Source: G963668655 sp963668655 (GTDB lineage: Bacteria > Myxococcota_A > SURF-8). Taken from it: DNA of 64,000 bases. The notes beneath the pieces were generated by a model, which had not been told where the DNA came from, did no database searches, and saw only the letters and a list, made by a program, of their open reading frames with translations. The translations under genes and the position numbers were made by a program. This document shows positions 35,976 to 44,744 of the stretch, piece by piece (within the stretch, counting starts at the first letter, position 1; each line of letters starts with the position of its first letter). The stretch covers positions 930,001-994,000 of the forward strand of contig CAXXPQ010000003.1 of NCBI GenBank assembly GCA_963668655.2. Direction: 5' to 3'.

Positions 35976-38402
35976 ATGCTGAAAAACAAATTGTTCATGC
36001 TGTTCCTCATCGCGATGCTCGCCTTTGCCGTGGCGTGCAGTTCCAGCGATGAGGGCACAACCGACGGCGACGTGGACGGCGACGTGGACGGCGACGTGGA
36101 CGGCGACGTGGATGGCGACCAGGACGGCGACGTGGACGGCGACGTGGACGGCGACGTGGACGGCGACGGGGATGGCGACGTGGATGGCGACACCGACGGC
36201 GACCAGGAACAGCAGGATTGCGACAACATCGTCTGCGCCAACAACGATGTCTGCTGTGAAGGCTACTACTGCAACGACGACACCTCTTACTGCTCCAAGC
36301 CCGAATGCGAAGTGGACGCCGACTGCACCGGCGACACGGAAAACTACGGCCCCGGCTACTACTGCGACACCGTGGACTTCCAGTGCTACCGCGTGTCCTG
36401 CACCGTCAACACCGACTGCGACACGGGCCTGGGTTGCTCCGGTGGTAAGTGCGTCCCGATGGAGCCCTGCGACAACGCCGCCGCCGTGGTCATCAATGAA
36501 GGCTCCGGCCTGATCCGTTCCGGCGAGCAGCTTCAACTCACCGCCACCGTGTACAACGCCAACGGCGCCAAGCTGCTTTCCGAGTGCACCTTCAACTGGT
36601 CGTCCAGCAACGACGACGCCGTCGCCGTGGCCGACGGCATGATTACCGGCGGAGACACCACCGGCGACGCCAACATCGGCGTGGCCCTGGCCGACAACGT
36701 CACCGTCGCCGCCCAGGTCACCTACACCAACTATGCCCTGCCGGAAACCGGCACCGCCCGCGTGGTGCTCTTCGACAACAAGACGGGCGAAGGCATCACC
36801 GGCGCCAAGGTCGTCATCGTGGACGGCAGCCGCGCCGAGATCGAAGCCACCGAAGACACGAACAACGCCGGTGTCTACACCGCCACGGCCACCTGCTCCG
36901 ACACGGCCGCCTGCGACTTCCATGCGTTCGCCGCCGACTACACCTACGTTTCGGCCTTCGGCCTGAAGACCGACGACGTCCTGCTTCCCCTGGACATGAA
37001 CGTGGACCTGGATCAGGCCACCGGCGTGAAGGGCTATCAGAACGTCGATTCCATTCCGCCCATCGTTTCGGCCGGCATGAACGTCCGCCTGGGCATCACC
37101 GCTTCCGCCATCCCCGGCAACCTGGCCGACCTGAACTTCGAAACCCTGCTGGGCGAGATGATGCCCACCCAGGTGCTCGATTACGAGATCGAACTGCCCG
37201 CCGGCATCGAACTGTACCTCTCCGGCGCTTCCGTGAAGGAAGGCTGGGAAGGCTACATGGCCGCCGGTATGCCCGGACCCACCTCCCTGTGGGGCCTGGG
37301 CGGCTTCGCCAACCTGAACGACATCATCGGTATCGTCACCGCTCAGCTCGAAGGCGAGATCGACCCGGCCGCCATCCTGGGCGCCCTGATGCCGCTGTTC
37401 GAAACCTTCTACAGCGGTCTGCTCCCCGGCCTGGATCTGCCCGCGATCCCGAAAATCGCCGACGCCAACGACATCAACGGCAACGGCGAGACCGACGATC
37501 TGGTTCCCGACTACGATCAGTGGGAAGATGTTGACCAGGACTTCCAGGTCACCCAGGCGCAGACCTTCAGCGCGGACCTGGCCTTCGGTCAGCTTCCGGC
37601 CATCTCCGGCGTGGAAAACGCCACCTGCACGGACGCCGTCGTGACCCTGATCGGCGCCATGCAACGCGGCGTGGGCTTCGTGCCCCTGGGTCTGGGCGCC
37701 GGCCTGGACAAGCTGAACAAGGACGACACCGCCGACTGCAAGGTGGGTGACAACAACGACGGTAAAGTGAGCATGGTCTACGCGCCGCAGCACAGCGGTA
37801 TCGTCGGCTTCCCGTACTTCATTCTGTCCCTCAGCGTCTCCCTGGAAGCCCTGCTGGGCGACCTGGAACTGAAGGATTCTCCGGCCATCGACATCTCCGG
37901 TGTTCTGGCCCGTTCCGACGACGCCCCCTCCGCCGAAGTCACCATGCCGGCCTTCCCGGCCCTGCTGGAAGGCGCCGCCTGGGACGGCACCACCCGTCAG
38001 ATGACCACCGCGCAGGCCGCCGGAGCCACCTTCCATCGCGTTTCCTTCAACAAGAAGATGGACGACGCCAACGGCCACAGCCAGCGTTACCATCACGTCT
38101 ACTGGCCCGCCGACGCCACCGGCTTCACGATGCCCGACCTTACCACCCTGGGCGTCGAGGATCGTCTGAGCAACGGTCTGGCCATGGCCCTGGTGCTGAA
38201 CGACGGCGTGAGCTACGAAGACCTGCTGACCTTCAACGGTCAGAACCTGAATCAGCTGAACTGGCTGATGCAGGGCTTCTCGGTCCACGCTCTGTCCGGC
38301 GAAGGCGGATCGGATTGTAACAACATCGGCAGCCCCTACGCGGCGCTTCCGCTGTTCCTCCTGTTCGCCCTGCTGGTCGTGCGCCGCCGCTTCAACAACT
38401 AA
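35976..38402 (+). CDS. Abundant-looking DGD-stalk lipoprotein with C-terminal TM/Arg tail
   Basis: 808 residues. AAGGAGGA is 8-9 nt upstream of the ATG. The lipobox is FAVACSSS (Cys22). Residues 30-77 are exactly twelve DGDx tetrapeptides, followed by Cys-rich modules (CCEGYYCNDDTSYC). A Big_2-like domain (INEGSGLIRSGEQLQLTATVYN), a regulatory-like sandwich (ARVVLFDNKTGEGITGAKVVIVDG) and a large unassigned body follow. It ends DCNNIGSPYAALP, a hydrophobic helix and RRRFNN, resembling MYXO/GlyGly-CTERM-type sorting tails. Carrying both a lipobox and such a tail is unusual. Codon choice is strikingly restricted (GGC, GAC, AAC, CTG), and the promoter and ribosome site are strong, so high expression is inferred. 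Paralogue of 33357-35672. A surface-layer or major envelope protein is plausible but unproven. Confidence 0.87.
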   Translation: MLKNKLFMLFLIAMLAFAVACSSSDEGTTDGDVDGDVDGDVDGDVDGDQDGDVDGDVDGDVDGDGDGDVDGDTDGDQEQQDCDNIVCANNDVCCEGYYCNDDTSYCSKPECEVDADCTGDTENYGPGYYCDTVDFQCYRVSCTVNTDCDTGLGCSGGKCVPMEPCDNAAAVVINEGSGLIRSGEQLQLTATVYNANGAKLLSECTFNWSSSNDDAVAVADGMITGGDTTGDANIGVALADNVTVAAQVTYTNYALPETGTARVVLFDNKTGEGITGAKVVIVDGSRAEIEATEDTNNAGVYTATATCSDTAACDFHAFAADYTYVSAFGLKTDDVLLPLDMNVDLDQATGVKGYQNVDSIPPIVSAGMNVRLGITASAIPGNLADLNFETLLGEMMPTQVLDYEIELPAGIELYLSGASVKEGWEGYMAAGMPGPTSLWGLGGFANLNDIIGIVTAQLEGEIDPAAILGALMPLFETFYSGLLPGLDLPAIPKIADANDINGNGETDDLVPDYDQWEDVDQDFQVTQAQTFSADLAFGQLPAISGVENATCTDAVVTLIGAMQRGVGFVPLGLGAGLDKLNKDDTADCKVGDNNDGKVSMVYAPQHSGIVGFPYFILSLSVSLEALLGDLELKDSPAIDISGVLARSDDAPSAEVTMPAFPALLEGAAWDGTTRQMTTAQAAGATFHRVSFNKKMDDANGHSQRYHHVYWPADATGFTMPDLTTLGVEDRLSNGLAMALVLNDGVSYEDLLTFNGQNLNQLNWLMQGFSVHALSGEGGSDCNNIGSPYAALPLFLLFALLVVRRRFNN
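36063..36206 (+). repeat. Twelve 12-bp tandem repeats encoding DGDx
   Basis: Unit GACGGCGACGTG, twelve in-frame copies (144 bp) with a few substitutions in the last codon or the third bases. It encodes the acidic stalk after the lipobox. Copy-number change would lengthen or shorten the stalk without shifting the frame. The repeat also generates a long spurious antisense reading frame. Confidence 0.95.
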
Positions 38403-38424
38403 GAAGCCGCGACCCTGACTCGCT

Positions 38425-38458
38425 GCGCCCCGTCTTCGGACGGGGCGCTTTTCGTTTT
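38425..38458 (+). terminator. Strong intrinsic terminator
   Basis: 10-bp perfect arms GCGCCCCGTC / GACGGGGCGC around a TTCG tetraloop (38425-38448), followed by TTTTCGTTTT. It ends the lipoprotein transcript from 35843. Confidence 0.95.
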
Positions 38459-38646
38459 ATGAGAAGACGAACGGCAAGATTCGGCATCGCGCTTTCCCTT
38501 TATCTCGAAAGCTCCGACTCAAGCATCGCTTCGTGGCGGTCGAATCATAGGCGGGAAAGGATTCGGAATCGGTTCTTTTTTATGTTATGCTTTTCAGGGA
38601 GTCCTCGAATGCGCCGACCTCGGCAGGAAAGGAAGAGCCGCCGGCC

Positions 38647-40947
38647 ATGCGGAGCCGAATATTTCATCTTTCGATTTTCCTCATTTCATTGTATCTCGGT
38701 TGCCTAGGTTCGTCGTCCCTGGCGAAAGAAACAACGGATTCCGCGGCCTCCCCTCCCCCGGAATCCTTCGAAGTGCGGGAAGAAGACGATCCGACTTCCG
38801 GCGCTTCGGAATCAGGACGTGCGAAACCGGATGGCTCGAAGCCCTCCAAGCCGTCCGACCCCCTGAACCGCGTGGATGTCTCTTCCGAAGAACCGCTGTT
38901 CGACCCTCTTCCCGATCCGGATTTCTACGGCCGTAAAATCACCGAAGTCCAACCGGAAAGCGGACAAGTCCTGCGTTTCGTCCGTCCTCCCAAGCTGCGC
39001 CCCTGCTGTGCGTTCGGACACGATCTTCGAACCACGATTTCCGACGCCACGGTTCCGGTCAAGCTGGACAACATTCTGTATCCCGACAGACTGGGACGGC
39101 ATGGTTATGAAAGCAAAGGCGTCCAGACCGAAATGAACGGCCTGATCTACACCTGTCGCGGAGGCGTGATCGACCTGGCGCACATGCGCGACTACGCGGA
39201 CTGGACCGCCTATCTTTACGAGCGCATCCGCATCGTGCTGGGCAGCGGCGCGGCCATTCCCATTCCGAAGGAGGCCGCCGAACGCACCATCGTTCTGCGC
39301 CCCGTCTCCACCGAACTCGACGAGGAAGAAAAGGACGAACTGGCCCGGCGACTGGCCGTACGGATTTCCTTTCAACTTTCCCTCTGGCACGAGATCGTCA
39401 CCTGGTACGACTACCGCAGCGTATCCCTTTTCTCGGAACGCGTATCCTCCTTCTCGCCGGAAGATCTGTACTCCAACCTCCTGGGCGCCATCATCGGGGC
39501 GGAAGCGCTGAAAAGCGCCGAGCCCTACAACGAGGCCATGAACCGCCTGTTGGCGGAGGCCGTGCACCGGCTGGCGCCGCTGCCCAACAACCAAACCAAA
39601 CGCACCATGGACGCCGTGGACGGCATCTGGTGGGATCGCACCAAATCCATGCCGGACATGCACATGGTCACCCGGCGCAACCTGGATATCTCGGACCGCA
39701 TCGTCCCCTGGCTGGTTTCGGATAATTATTCCCCATACTGCAAGGGCCGGTCCGACAAACCCTATACGCTGAAGGTGCCCACCATCGGTCCGAAGGGACT
39801 GATACTGAAGGATCTCTATGAGTTGCGCTTCATCGTCCTGCACAAGAAGGTGCCGGATTTCATTTTGCCCGATCGGGAGCAGGAATGGATTTCGGAGGAC
39901 GATTTTCCCCGGATCGTCGAAAACATCCGCAAGGACGTACGGGAACTGTTCGGTCCTTTCGGAGACAAGAGCGGCATGGACATCTACGATCTGGAGGTCC
40001 AGCCGCGCGTCAGCGGAGAATACGACCCGAAAATGCCCTGCGGCACCATGGACAAGGATTGCTCCCTCACTCGAAACGAGGAACTGAACGGCATCCGCAT
40101 CGGCAAACTGTACTTCGCCGGAGGAAACTTTCCCGGCGTCCTGATGGGCGCCACGCTGATCGACGGCATCACTCCCGGCGGCCTGTTCAGCATCCTCACG
40201 TTGAATTCGTCCGTTTCCTTCCAGGATGGCTCCTACGGCCTTCACGTCAAGGCGGTCAGCAGCCCGGCGCTGTTCTTCTGCTCCATGGAGGTCGGCGACG
40301 GTTCCGGGCGGACAAACATCGATTATCCGTTCGTCAATCCTTTCGAGGTGAAGTGTACGCCGCGATCGTATTGGGGAATCAAATTGGACCTTCTGGACGT
40401 GATTTACATCAGCGGTTCCGATTCCTACGGCATCCGTCCCATCGAATTCGGCGTGGTCTTGAACGCCCTTGGAAACGGCCACACCCTGGGGTTTCTGAAA
40501 CGACGCCTGCTTCTGACCCTGGGCATCGCTCCGGAACTGCTCGAAGTCAATCAGGAAGACAAAATCCAGTCGGTAACAAGCTTTTTCAGCGGCGTTTACG
40601 TCCGGAATTTCGAGAAAAACAAGGGAACCTTTCGATTGTTCGGAACGTTTCGGGATCAACTGACGGCCCCGAAGCGCTTCAATGTCGAGGGAGGAACCCG
40701 CATTCAGTACAACCATTTGTGGAGCCGGCGGGATCTCCGGAGCGGACGCGAAGCCCTGCATTCCATCGTCAGCATCGGAGTGGAAGCCGCGGTGACGTAC
40801 TGGTTCCGCAAGTACCCCAGTCTTCCCGCCAACCTGAGCCTGGTCTCGATTCCTTACGGGAAGGATTATCTCCCGAACGACTGGCATATTTCCGGACAGC
40901 TTCTCTTTTTCGTTGAGACAACGATCCCCAAACTGGGTATGTTCTGA
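38647..40947 (+). CDS. Exported DUF4056-domain protein
   Basis: 766 residues from ATG 38647 (an upstream in-frame ATG at 38587 lies before the signal sequence). The N-terminal hydrophobic segment FHLSIFLISLYLGCLG predicts export; cleavage after SSSLA or lipidation at the Cys are both possible. A Pro/Glu/Ser-rich linker follows. Residues ~100-360 match DUF4056, whose hallmark motifs are seen: RPCCAFGHDL, GRHGYESKGVQTEMNGLIYTCRGGVIDLAHMRDYADWTAYLYE. The C-terminal ~330 residues (residues 440-766) look beta-rich, with alternating patterns like an outer-membrane barrel, ending in KLGMF with a terminal Phe. DUF4056 function is unknown. It follows a strong terminator and seems monocistronic. Confidence 0.83.
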   Translation: MRSRIFHLSIFLISLYLGCLGSSSLAKETTDSAASPPPESFEVREEDDPTSGASESGRAKPDGSKPSKPSDPLNRVDVSSEEPLFDPLPDPDFYGRKITEVQPESGQVLRFVRPPKLRPCCAFGHDLRTTISDATVPVKLDNILYPDRLGRHGYESKGVQTEMNGLIYTCRGGVIDLAHMRDYADWTAYLYERIRIVLGSGAAIPIPKEAAERTIVLRPVSTELDEEEKDELARRLAVRISFQLSLWHEIVTWYDYRSVSLFSERVSSFSPEDLYSNLLGAIIGAEALKSAEPYNEAMNRLLAEAVHRLAPLPNNQTKRTMDAVDGIWWDRTKSMPDMHMVTRRNLDISDRIVPWLVSDNYSPYCKGRSDKPYTLKVPTIGPKGLILKDLYELRFIVLHKKVPDFILPDREQEWISEDDFPRIVENIRKDVRELFGPFGDKSGMDIYDLEVQPRVSGEYDPKMPCGTMDKDCSLTRNEELNGIRIGKLYFAGGNFPGVLMGATLIDGITPGGLFSILTLNSSVSFQDGSYGLHVKAVSSPALFFCSMEVGDGSGRTNIDYPFVNPFEVKCTPRSYWGIKLDLLDVIYISGSDSYGIRPIEFGVVLNALGNGHTLGFLKRRLLLTLGIAPELLEVNQEDKIQSVTSFFSGVYVRNFEKNKGTFRLFGTFRDQLTAPKRFNVEGGTRIQYNHLWSRRDLRSGREALHSIVSIGVEAAVTYWFRKYPSLPANLSLVSIPYGKDYLPNDWHISGQLLFFVETTIPKLGMF

Positions 40948-41104
40948 TGCGATTGCACGATCGGTTCCGATCGTTCTGACGGAGATGAGGTTCTTTTCTC
41001 GCACCGTCGCCGTTTGATTTTACTGGGTCTGCTCAATTTCGAACGTTCTTGAAAAGAAAATATTCTTGCCAAGCAACCGAAAGAAACGTATGATCTCGCC
41101 GTAT

Positions 41105-41192
41105 GCCGGAGTGGCGGAATCGGTAGACGCGCTAGACTCAAAATCTGGTATAGCTTGCCTATGTGAGGGTTCGAGTCCCTCCTCCGGTACCA
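41105..41192 (+). tRNA. tRNA-Leu(CAA)
   Basis: Cloverleaf with acceptor arms GCCGGAG/CTCCGGT, D-arm, anticodon stem CTAGA/TCTGG around loop CTCAAAA (anticodon CAA, decoding UUG), a long variable arm typical of Leu, and T-loop TTCGAGT. CCA is encoded (41190-41192). An intrinsic terminator follows at 41206. Confidence 0.97.
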
Positions 41193-41205
41193 AAATTCTT
41201 TCGTG

Positions 41206-41237
41206 AAAACGGCGAGTTGCAAAGCTCGCCGTTTTTT
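41206..41237 (+). terminator. Intrinsic terminator of tRNA-Leu
   Basis: AAAACGGCGAG and CTCGCCGTTTT arms around TTGCAAAG, ending in T6. It is placed 14 nt after the encoded CCA. Confidence 0.92.
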
Positions 41238-41339
41238 GGTGCCGCTATAGAGCCGTAGGTTTGCAATTGGGATTACGCTATTTTTGAGATGGCTTCTAAC
41301 AATATTGAAAGCTGTGCAGATACGAAGAACAAATTATTA

Positions 41340-42445
41340 ACCCGGCCTCATTAACACAGCGTATCATGCGGCATACTTCACCTTACCGTGTTCGAAATAT
41401 TTGCATACTCTCGATGATGTTTTCTGTAGCATTCTCATATGTGACAATATCTTCTTCTTCAGCTGCTTCTCATTTCTGGCCGGAGCGTCCGAATGCACAC
41501 CCGCCTTCAGGTCGCAATTGAGCAATTCATCAGGATTCAGCTCCGGCGAGTACGACGGCAGGTGAAAAACCTCGATCTCGCTCCGATGCGTCGTCAGCCA
41601 CTCTTTCACAATCTTTGCGTGATGCACACGCAGGTTGTCCAGGATCACGAAGATCTTCCGCCCGGCGTCTCGAATAAGCTGTTTTAAAAACTTGATGAGC
41701 AATTGGGCATTCATCGCTTTGTTGTAAATCATGAAACGCACCTTACCCTGATTGGTTACCGTCGAGATCAAACTGGCGGATTTGCGTTGCGCGTTCAAGC
41801 GAATCACCGGCGTCTTGCCTTTCGGCGCACAACCTCGCCCGTGTTGGCTGTCGGATCTCAGCCCTGTCTCATCCGCCCAATGAATCTCGGCGTTTTCCGC
41901 TTTTGCACGGGCATGAATCGCCGGATATTCATCGTCCAGCCAGCGCCCAACCGCCTTGGGATTCTGTTCGTAGGCCCGCTTCAAAGGCTCTTGTGGGGTG
42001 AATCCCCAGCGCTTCAAGTAGCGACCGATCGTTCGAACGGCAATCGCTACACCGAAGTGATCGTGGATCAATTCCACCACGGCCCGACGGGTCCATAGGG
42101 CGAAGCCCAACTTCAACTGATCAGGGGTTTTCTCCGCGATCAGGTCACGAATCTCGCGCTCCTGCTCGGAATTCAAACGGCGATAGCGGCCGATCTGGCG
42201 TCCTCGCTTGGGGGGATCAAGCGCCGCATTTCCTCCTTGCTTGTACAGCGTCCACCATTTCCGCACGGTGGATTCCCCAACTCCGAACACCAGCCACCGC
42301 TGTATGCGTGTGTCCGTGAAGCTTCATTCGCACTGCCCGTCTGCGCAAGTCGTACAACTCATTTCCGGTTAAATGCAGGTTCTCGTTTTTCATCTATTCA
42401 GTATACAACAAACACTCGGTGAAACCTACGTTATAATTGCCGGGT
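41340..42445. mobile_element. IS630-like insertion sequence
   Basis: About 1.1 kb, bounded by inverted ends ACCCGGC (41340-41346) and GCCGGGT (42439-42445). TA lies immediately outside on both sides, matching the TA target of the IS630/mariner group. Further inside the ends stay partly similar (CTCATTAA versus AATTATAA). It lies ~150 bp downstream of tRNA-Leu. The single large gene inside is on the minus strand and is frame-interrupted near its 5' end. Confidence 0.8.
41364..42393 (-). pseudogene. IS630-family transposase, reading frame interrupted
   Basis: The main frame (41364-42290, 308 residues) encodes HTH modules (ESTVRKWWTLYKQGG) and the DDE domain: WADETGLRSD, FVILDNLRVHHAKIV and LPSYSPELNPDELLNCDLK. 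The missing N-terminus is in another frame starting at ATG 42393 (NELYDLRRRAVRMKLHGHTHTAVA). The two meet at about 42292, where a +1 shift is needed to read AVA into VFGVGESTVRKWW. The catalytic core itself looks complete. The interruption may be a programmed shift or a mutation; I saw no classical slippery site, so decay is somewhat more likely. Confidence 0.8.
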
Positions 42446-42545
42446 TAAGAGAACGGATTGCCTGTCAGTTTTCTTATGATATATTCGGTGTGAATTCTAT
42501 TACTATGCAGCCATTCTGTAACAATTCAATCCACTTGTCATCCCT

Positions 42546-43574
42546 TCACCACAGATAGACCGTGACGAAACGTTGCAGGATATCCGGCAGATCGGGAATG
42601 TTCGCGTTCGCACTCTGCATGGCTGGGTCGTCCAGATCCGGCCCGATTCTCGAAAGCGCCTGTCGCACCCGCGCCAGATCGTCGTGTCCAAAGGGCGGTC
42701 CCTGTCGCAGCAGGTGATACAAGGTGGATCCGGCCAGACATTGCGATTCGTCGGCGGAAGCCAGATCGGTGCAAGGTGTTTTGCCGCCCTTGATCCTGGC
42801 CTGTTGCTCCTCGGTAATCCTTGGGTCGAGACGCGCCAGCAAGTCGAGTTGGGGAGCCAGATTCCGATCGTCGCCCAAGGTTACCATGTCGCGCGCCAGC
42901 GCCGCCAGATAACCCATGCGCATCGGACCGAGAGACGGCAGCGGCAGCCGTTCGCCGAAGGCGATGGATTTCAGTTCCGTCGGCGCCAGCGCCTGGACCC
43001 GCCCGGCCTGGTCCTGGGTTGCGGGTGGGAAGGAGTAATCGGCGTTTCCTGTCATGACGATCACCAGCAAGACCACAACGACCGTCGCTCCCGCCAGGCC
43101 CACGGACCAACCGGATAGTGAGCCCAACCATTTACCAGCCGCCGCCCAAAAGGACAGCTTCGCGCGTTCGCTGGCCGTCGATCCACCGCTCGTTCCCAGC
43201 TTCAGCGCCTGCTGAAAAAGATGTCCGGACAGGGTTGGTCCGTTGTTGGATGCATCGATCGCTTCGCTCAACAGCAAAAACTTTTCACGACTTTCCCGAG
43301 AAACGAACAGGTTTTCCTTCAGTTGGTTCATGCGCGTGGGCGACAGCGCGTCGTCCAGAAAGGCAGGCCATTCCTCGTCCCGGATATCGGCGCCAAGCGC
43401 TTTTTCCATGACCGTGAGTCGGGCCAGTTTGCGCAGCGCCCGCCATTCACGCCATTCCCTTCTCCACGCGACATCCTTCGCCAAACGCTCAACGATTTCC
43501 GCCCGTTGCGGATGATGGGTGGGGGTGTCCAGAAATTCAAGTAAAAAGTTTGTTTTTATCCTGTCATCGGCCAT
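42546..43574 (-). CDS. Single-pass membrane protein, likely anti-sigma partner
   Basis: 342 residues, no family recognised. GGGAGG precedes the ATG. The N-terminal ~150 residues are charged and helical (WRREWREWRALRKLARLTVMEKAL). One TM helix follows at ~156-176 (WSVGLAGATVVVVLLVIVM), then a ~165-residue C-terminal region with two Cys (CTDLASADESQC) that would be periplasmic. Position is the main clue: it starts 51 nt after a sigma-like gene on the same strand, the usual arrangement for an ECF sigma factor and its membrane anti-sigma factor. No ZAS zinc motif (HxxxCxxC) is present, so this would be a non-classical anti-sigma. Function is inferred from context. Confidence 0.7.
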   Translation of the reverse strand: MADDRIKTNFLLEFLDTPTHHPQRAEIVERLAKDVAWRREWREWRALRKLARLTVMEKALGADIRDEEWPAFLDDALSPTRMNQLKENLFVSRESREKFLLLSEAIDASNNGPTLSGHLFQQALKLGTSGGSTASERAKLSFWAAAGKWLGSLSGWSVGLAGATVVVVLLVIVMTGNADYSFPPATQDQAGRVQALAPTELKSIAFGERLPLPSLGPMRMGYLAALARDMVTLGDDRNLAPQLDLLARLDPRITEEQQARIKGGKTPCTDLASADESQCLAGSTLYHLLRQGPPFGHDDLARVRQALSRIGPDLDDPAMQSANANIPDLPDILQRFVTVYLW

Positions 43575-43624
43575 TTCGGGCAGCCTCCCGACGCCAGAGT
43601 CTCTCTATTCTTCATACGGAAATT

Positions 43625-44587
43625 TCAATCATTTTCCGGCGCATGCGCCCATTTTTCCAGCGCGCCGTTCAGCAACGTCACGGACGGTTCGATGTCCTCC
43701 CAGGCAATACCTTCCTTCCGAATCACCGCAAGCAATTCGCCTTTTAACCGCTCCACTTCACTGTAGACCTGTTTCGGATTCTCCCAGTTTACTAACTGCG
43801 CGATTTCCTTGGCTTTCAACAGACCTTCGCTCCACAGGCCGATGGCGCGTCGGGCCGGCAACGACCGCGTGGCCATCAGACGCTCCAGGATCCTGTAGAC
43901 CCGCTGCACGACCCCCGCCGCCGCCGCCTTTTCGGCATCGGTCTCCGGATCGAAGGACGTGTCGGGCAGGGTCAGCAACCCAAGGCCATCGCCGTCGCAC
44001 CCACCCGTATCCAGCGATACGGCCGAGCGCCTCCGGCCCGTTTCCGTAACGATGGACCAGCGGTTCACTGCATCCAGACGGCATTCGACCCGCATTTCAA
44101 GCCGGTCGAAGTCATTTTCGTCCTGCACCCATCCGTCCGCCAGCATCCGATGCCGGGTGGCGGTGCGGCTTTGTCCCTGCCAATACAGAAGCTTGTAAAG
44201 CTCCTCGGCCGCCGCTCCCACTTCAGAAACCGCCTTCGGGACGGTTCGGCGTCCGTAACGGGAACGTTTCCAGTCCACGTAGAGGTTTGCACACACCTGG
44301 GCCAACCAGGATTTGAAGGTGGAGCCGGGATGATCGGGCAGGGCTTTCAGATAAGCCTGAAAACGGGCGAAGCCGGAACCGGTTTTCGTCTCCTTCGTGC
44401 GGCTCAGAGCCTCGACGACAAACAGGAAAACCTCTCCCGCGTCGTCCTCGTCCGGCCCGGCCAGGCGATGCGCGATCCGGTAGATGAAGTCCCCGTAATC
44501 CGTCAGGAAACTCCGCCATGCCGTCTCACGCGCCCGAACGTCGCCGCCCGCCAGGTTTCGGACGAGCTTTTTTTCCTGTGGGTCCAT
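43625..44587 (-). CDS. Sigma-70-family (ECF-like) RNA polymerase sigma factor
   Basis: About 320 residues if started at the ATG at 44587 (GCGGGATCGAG upstream); an ATG at 44632 without a ribosome site would add 15. Region 2-like sequence is seen near residues 20-130: ETAWRSFLTDYGDFIYRIAHRL, then FKSWLAQVCANLYVDWKRSRYGRR, which fits the region 2.3-2.4 pattern. The C-terminus has a helix-turn-helix-like stretch (ARRAIGLWSEGLLKAKEIAQLVNWENPKQVYSEVERLKGEL). It is larger and more divergent than standard ECF factors (~190 residues), with an insertion of ~100 residues between the regions. It is paired with the one-TM protein downstream and divergent from a metallopeptidase gene 158 bp away. Confidence 0.72.
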   Translation of the reverse strand: MDPQEKKLVRNLAGGDVRARETAWRSFLTDYGDFIYRIAHRLAGPDEDDAGEVFLFVVEALSRTKETKTGSGFARFQAYLKALPDHPGSTFKSWLAQVCANLYVDWKRSRYGRRTVPKAVSEVGAAAEELYKLLYWQGQSRTATRHRMLADGWVQDENDFDRLEMRVECRLDAVNRWSIVTETGRRRSAVSLDTGGCDGDGLGLLTLPDTSFDPETDAEKAAAAGVVQRVYRILERLMATRSLPARRAIGLWSEGLLKAKEIAQLVNWENPKQVYSEVERLKGELLAVIRKEGIAWEDIEPSVTLLNGALEKWAHAPEND

Positions 44588-44744
44588 CGGCTCGATCCCG
44601 CCGGTTCTTGAAAACATTGCAAGTTCGTGCATATATACTATTTTTTAACGAAATGTGGTATGGAAATCGGGATTGGATTCCGTAAATAGTATCGAAAGAC
44701 GAAATGGAGCGTCATCGACGATCCGAGGATTCGGCTGAATTGCG

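Noticed and set aside
36063..36206. Possible CRISPR or minisatellite array
   Set aside because: 12-bp units without spacers, in frame inside a coding gene; it is a coding tandem repeat.
35874..38288. 804-residue minus-strand open frame
   Set aside because: Mirror of the DGD-repeat lipoprotein; its His/Val/Ala repeats come from the 12-bp array. The plus strand has lipobox, promoter and terminator.
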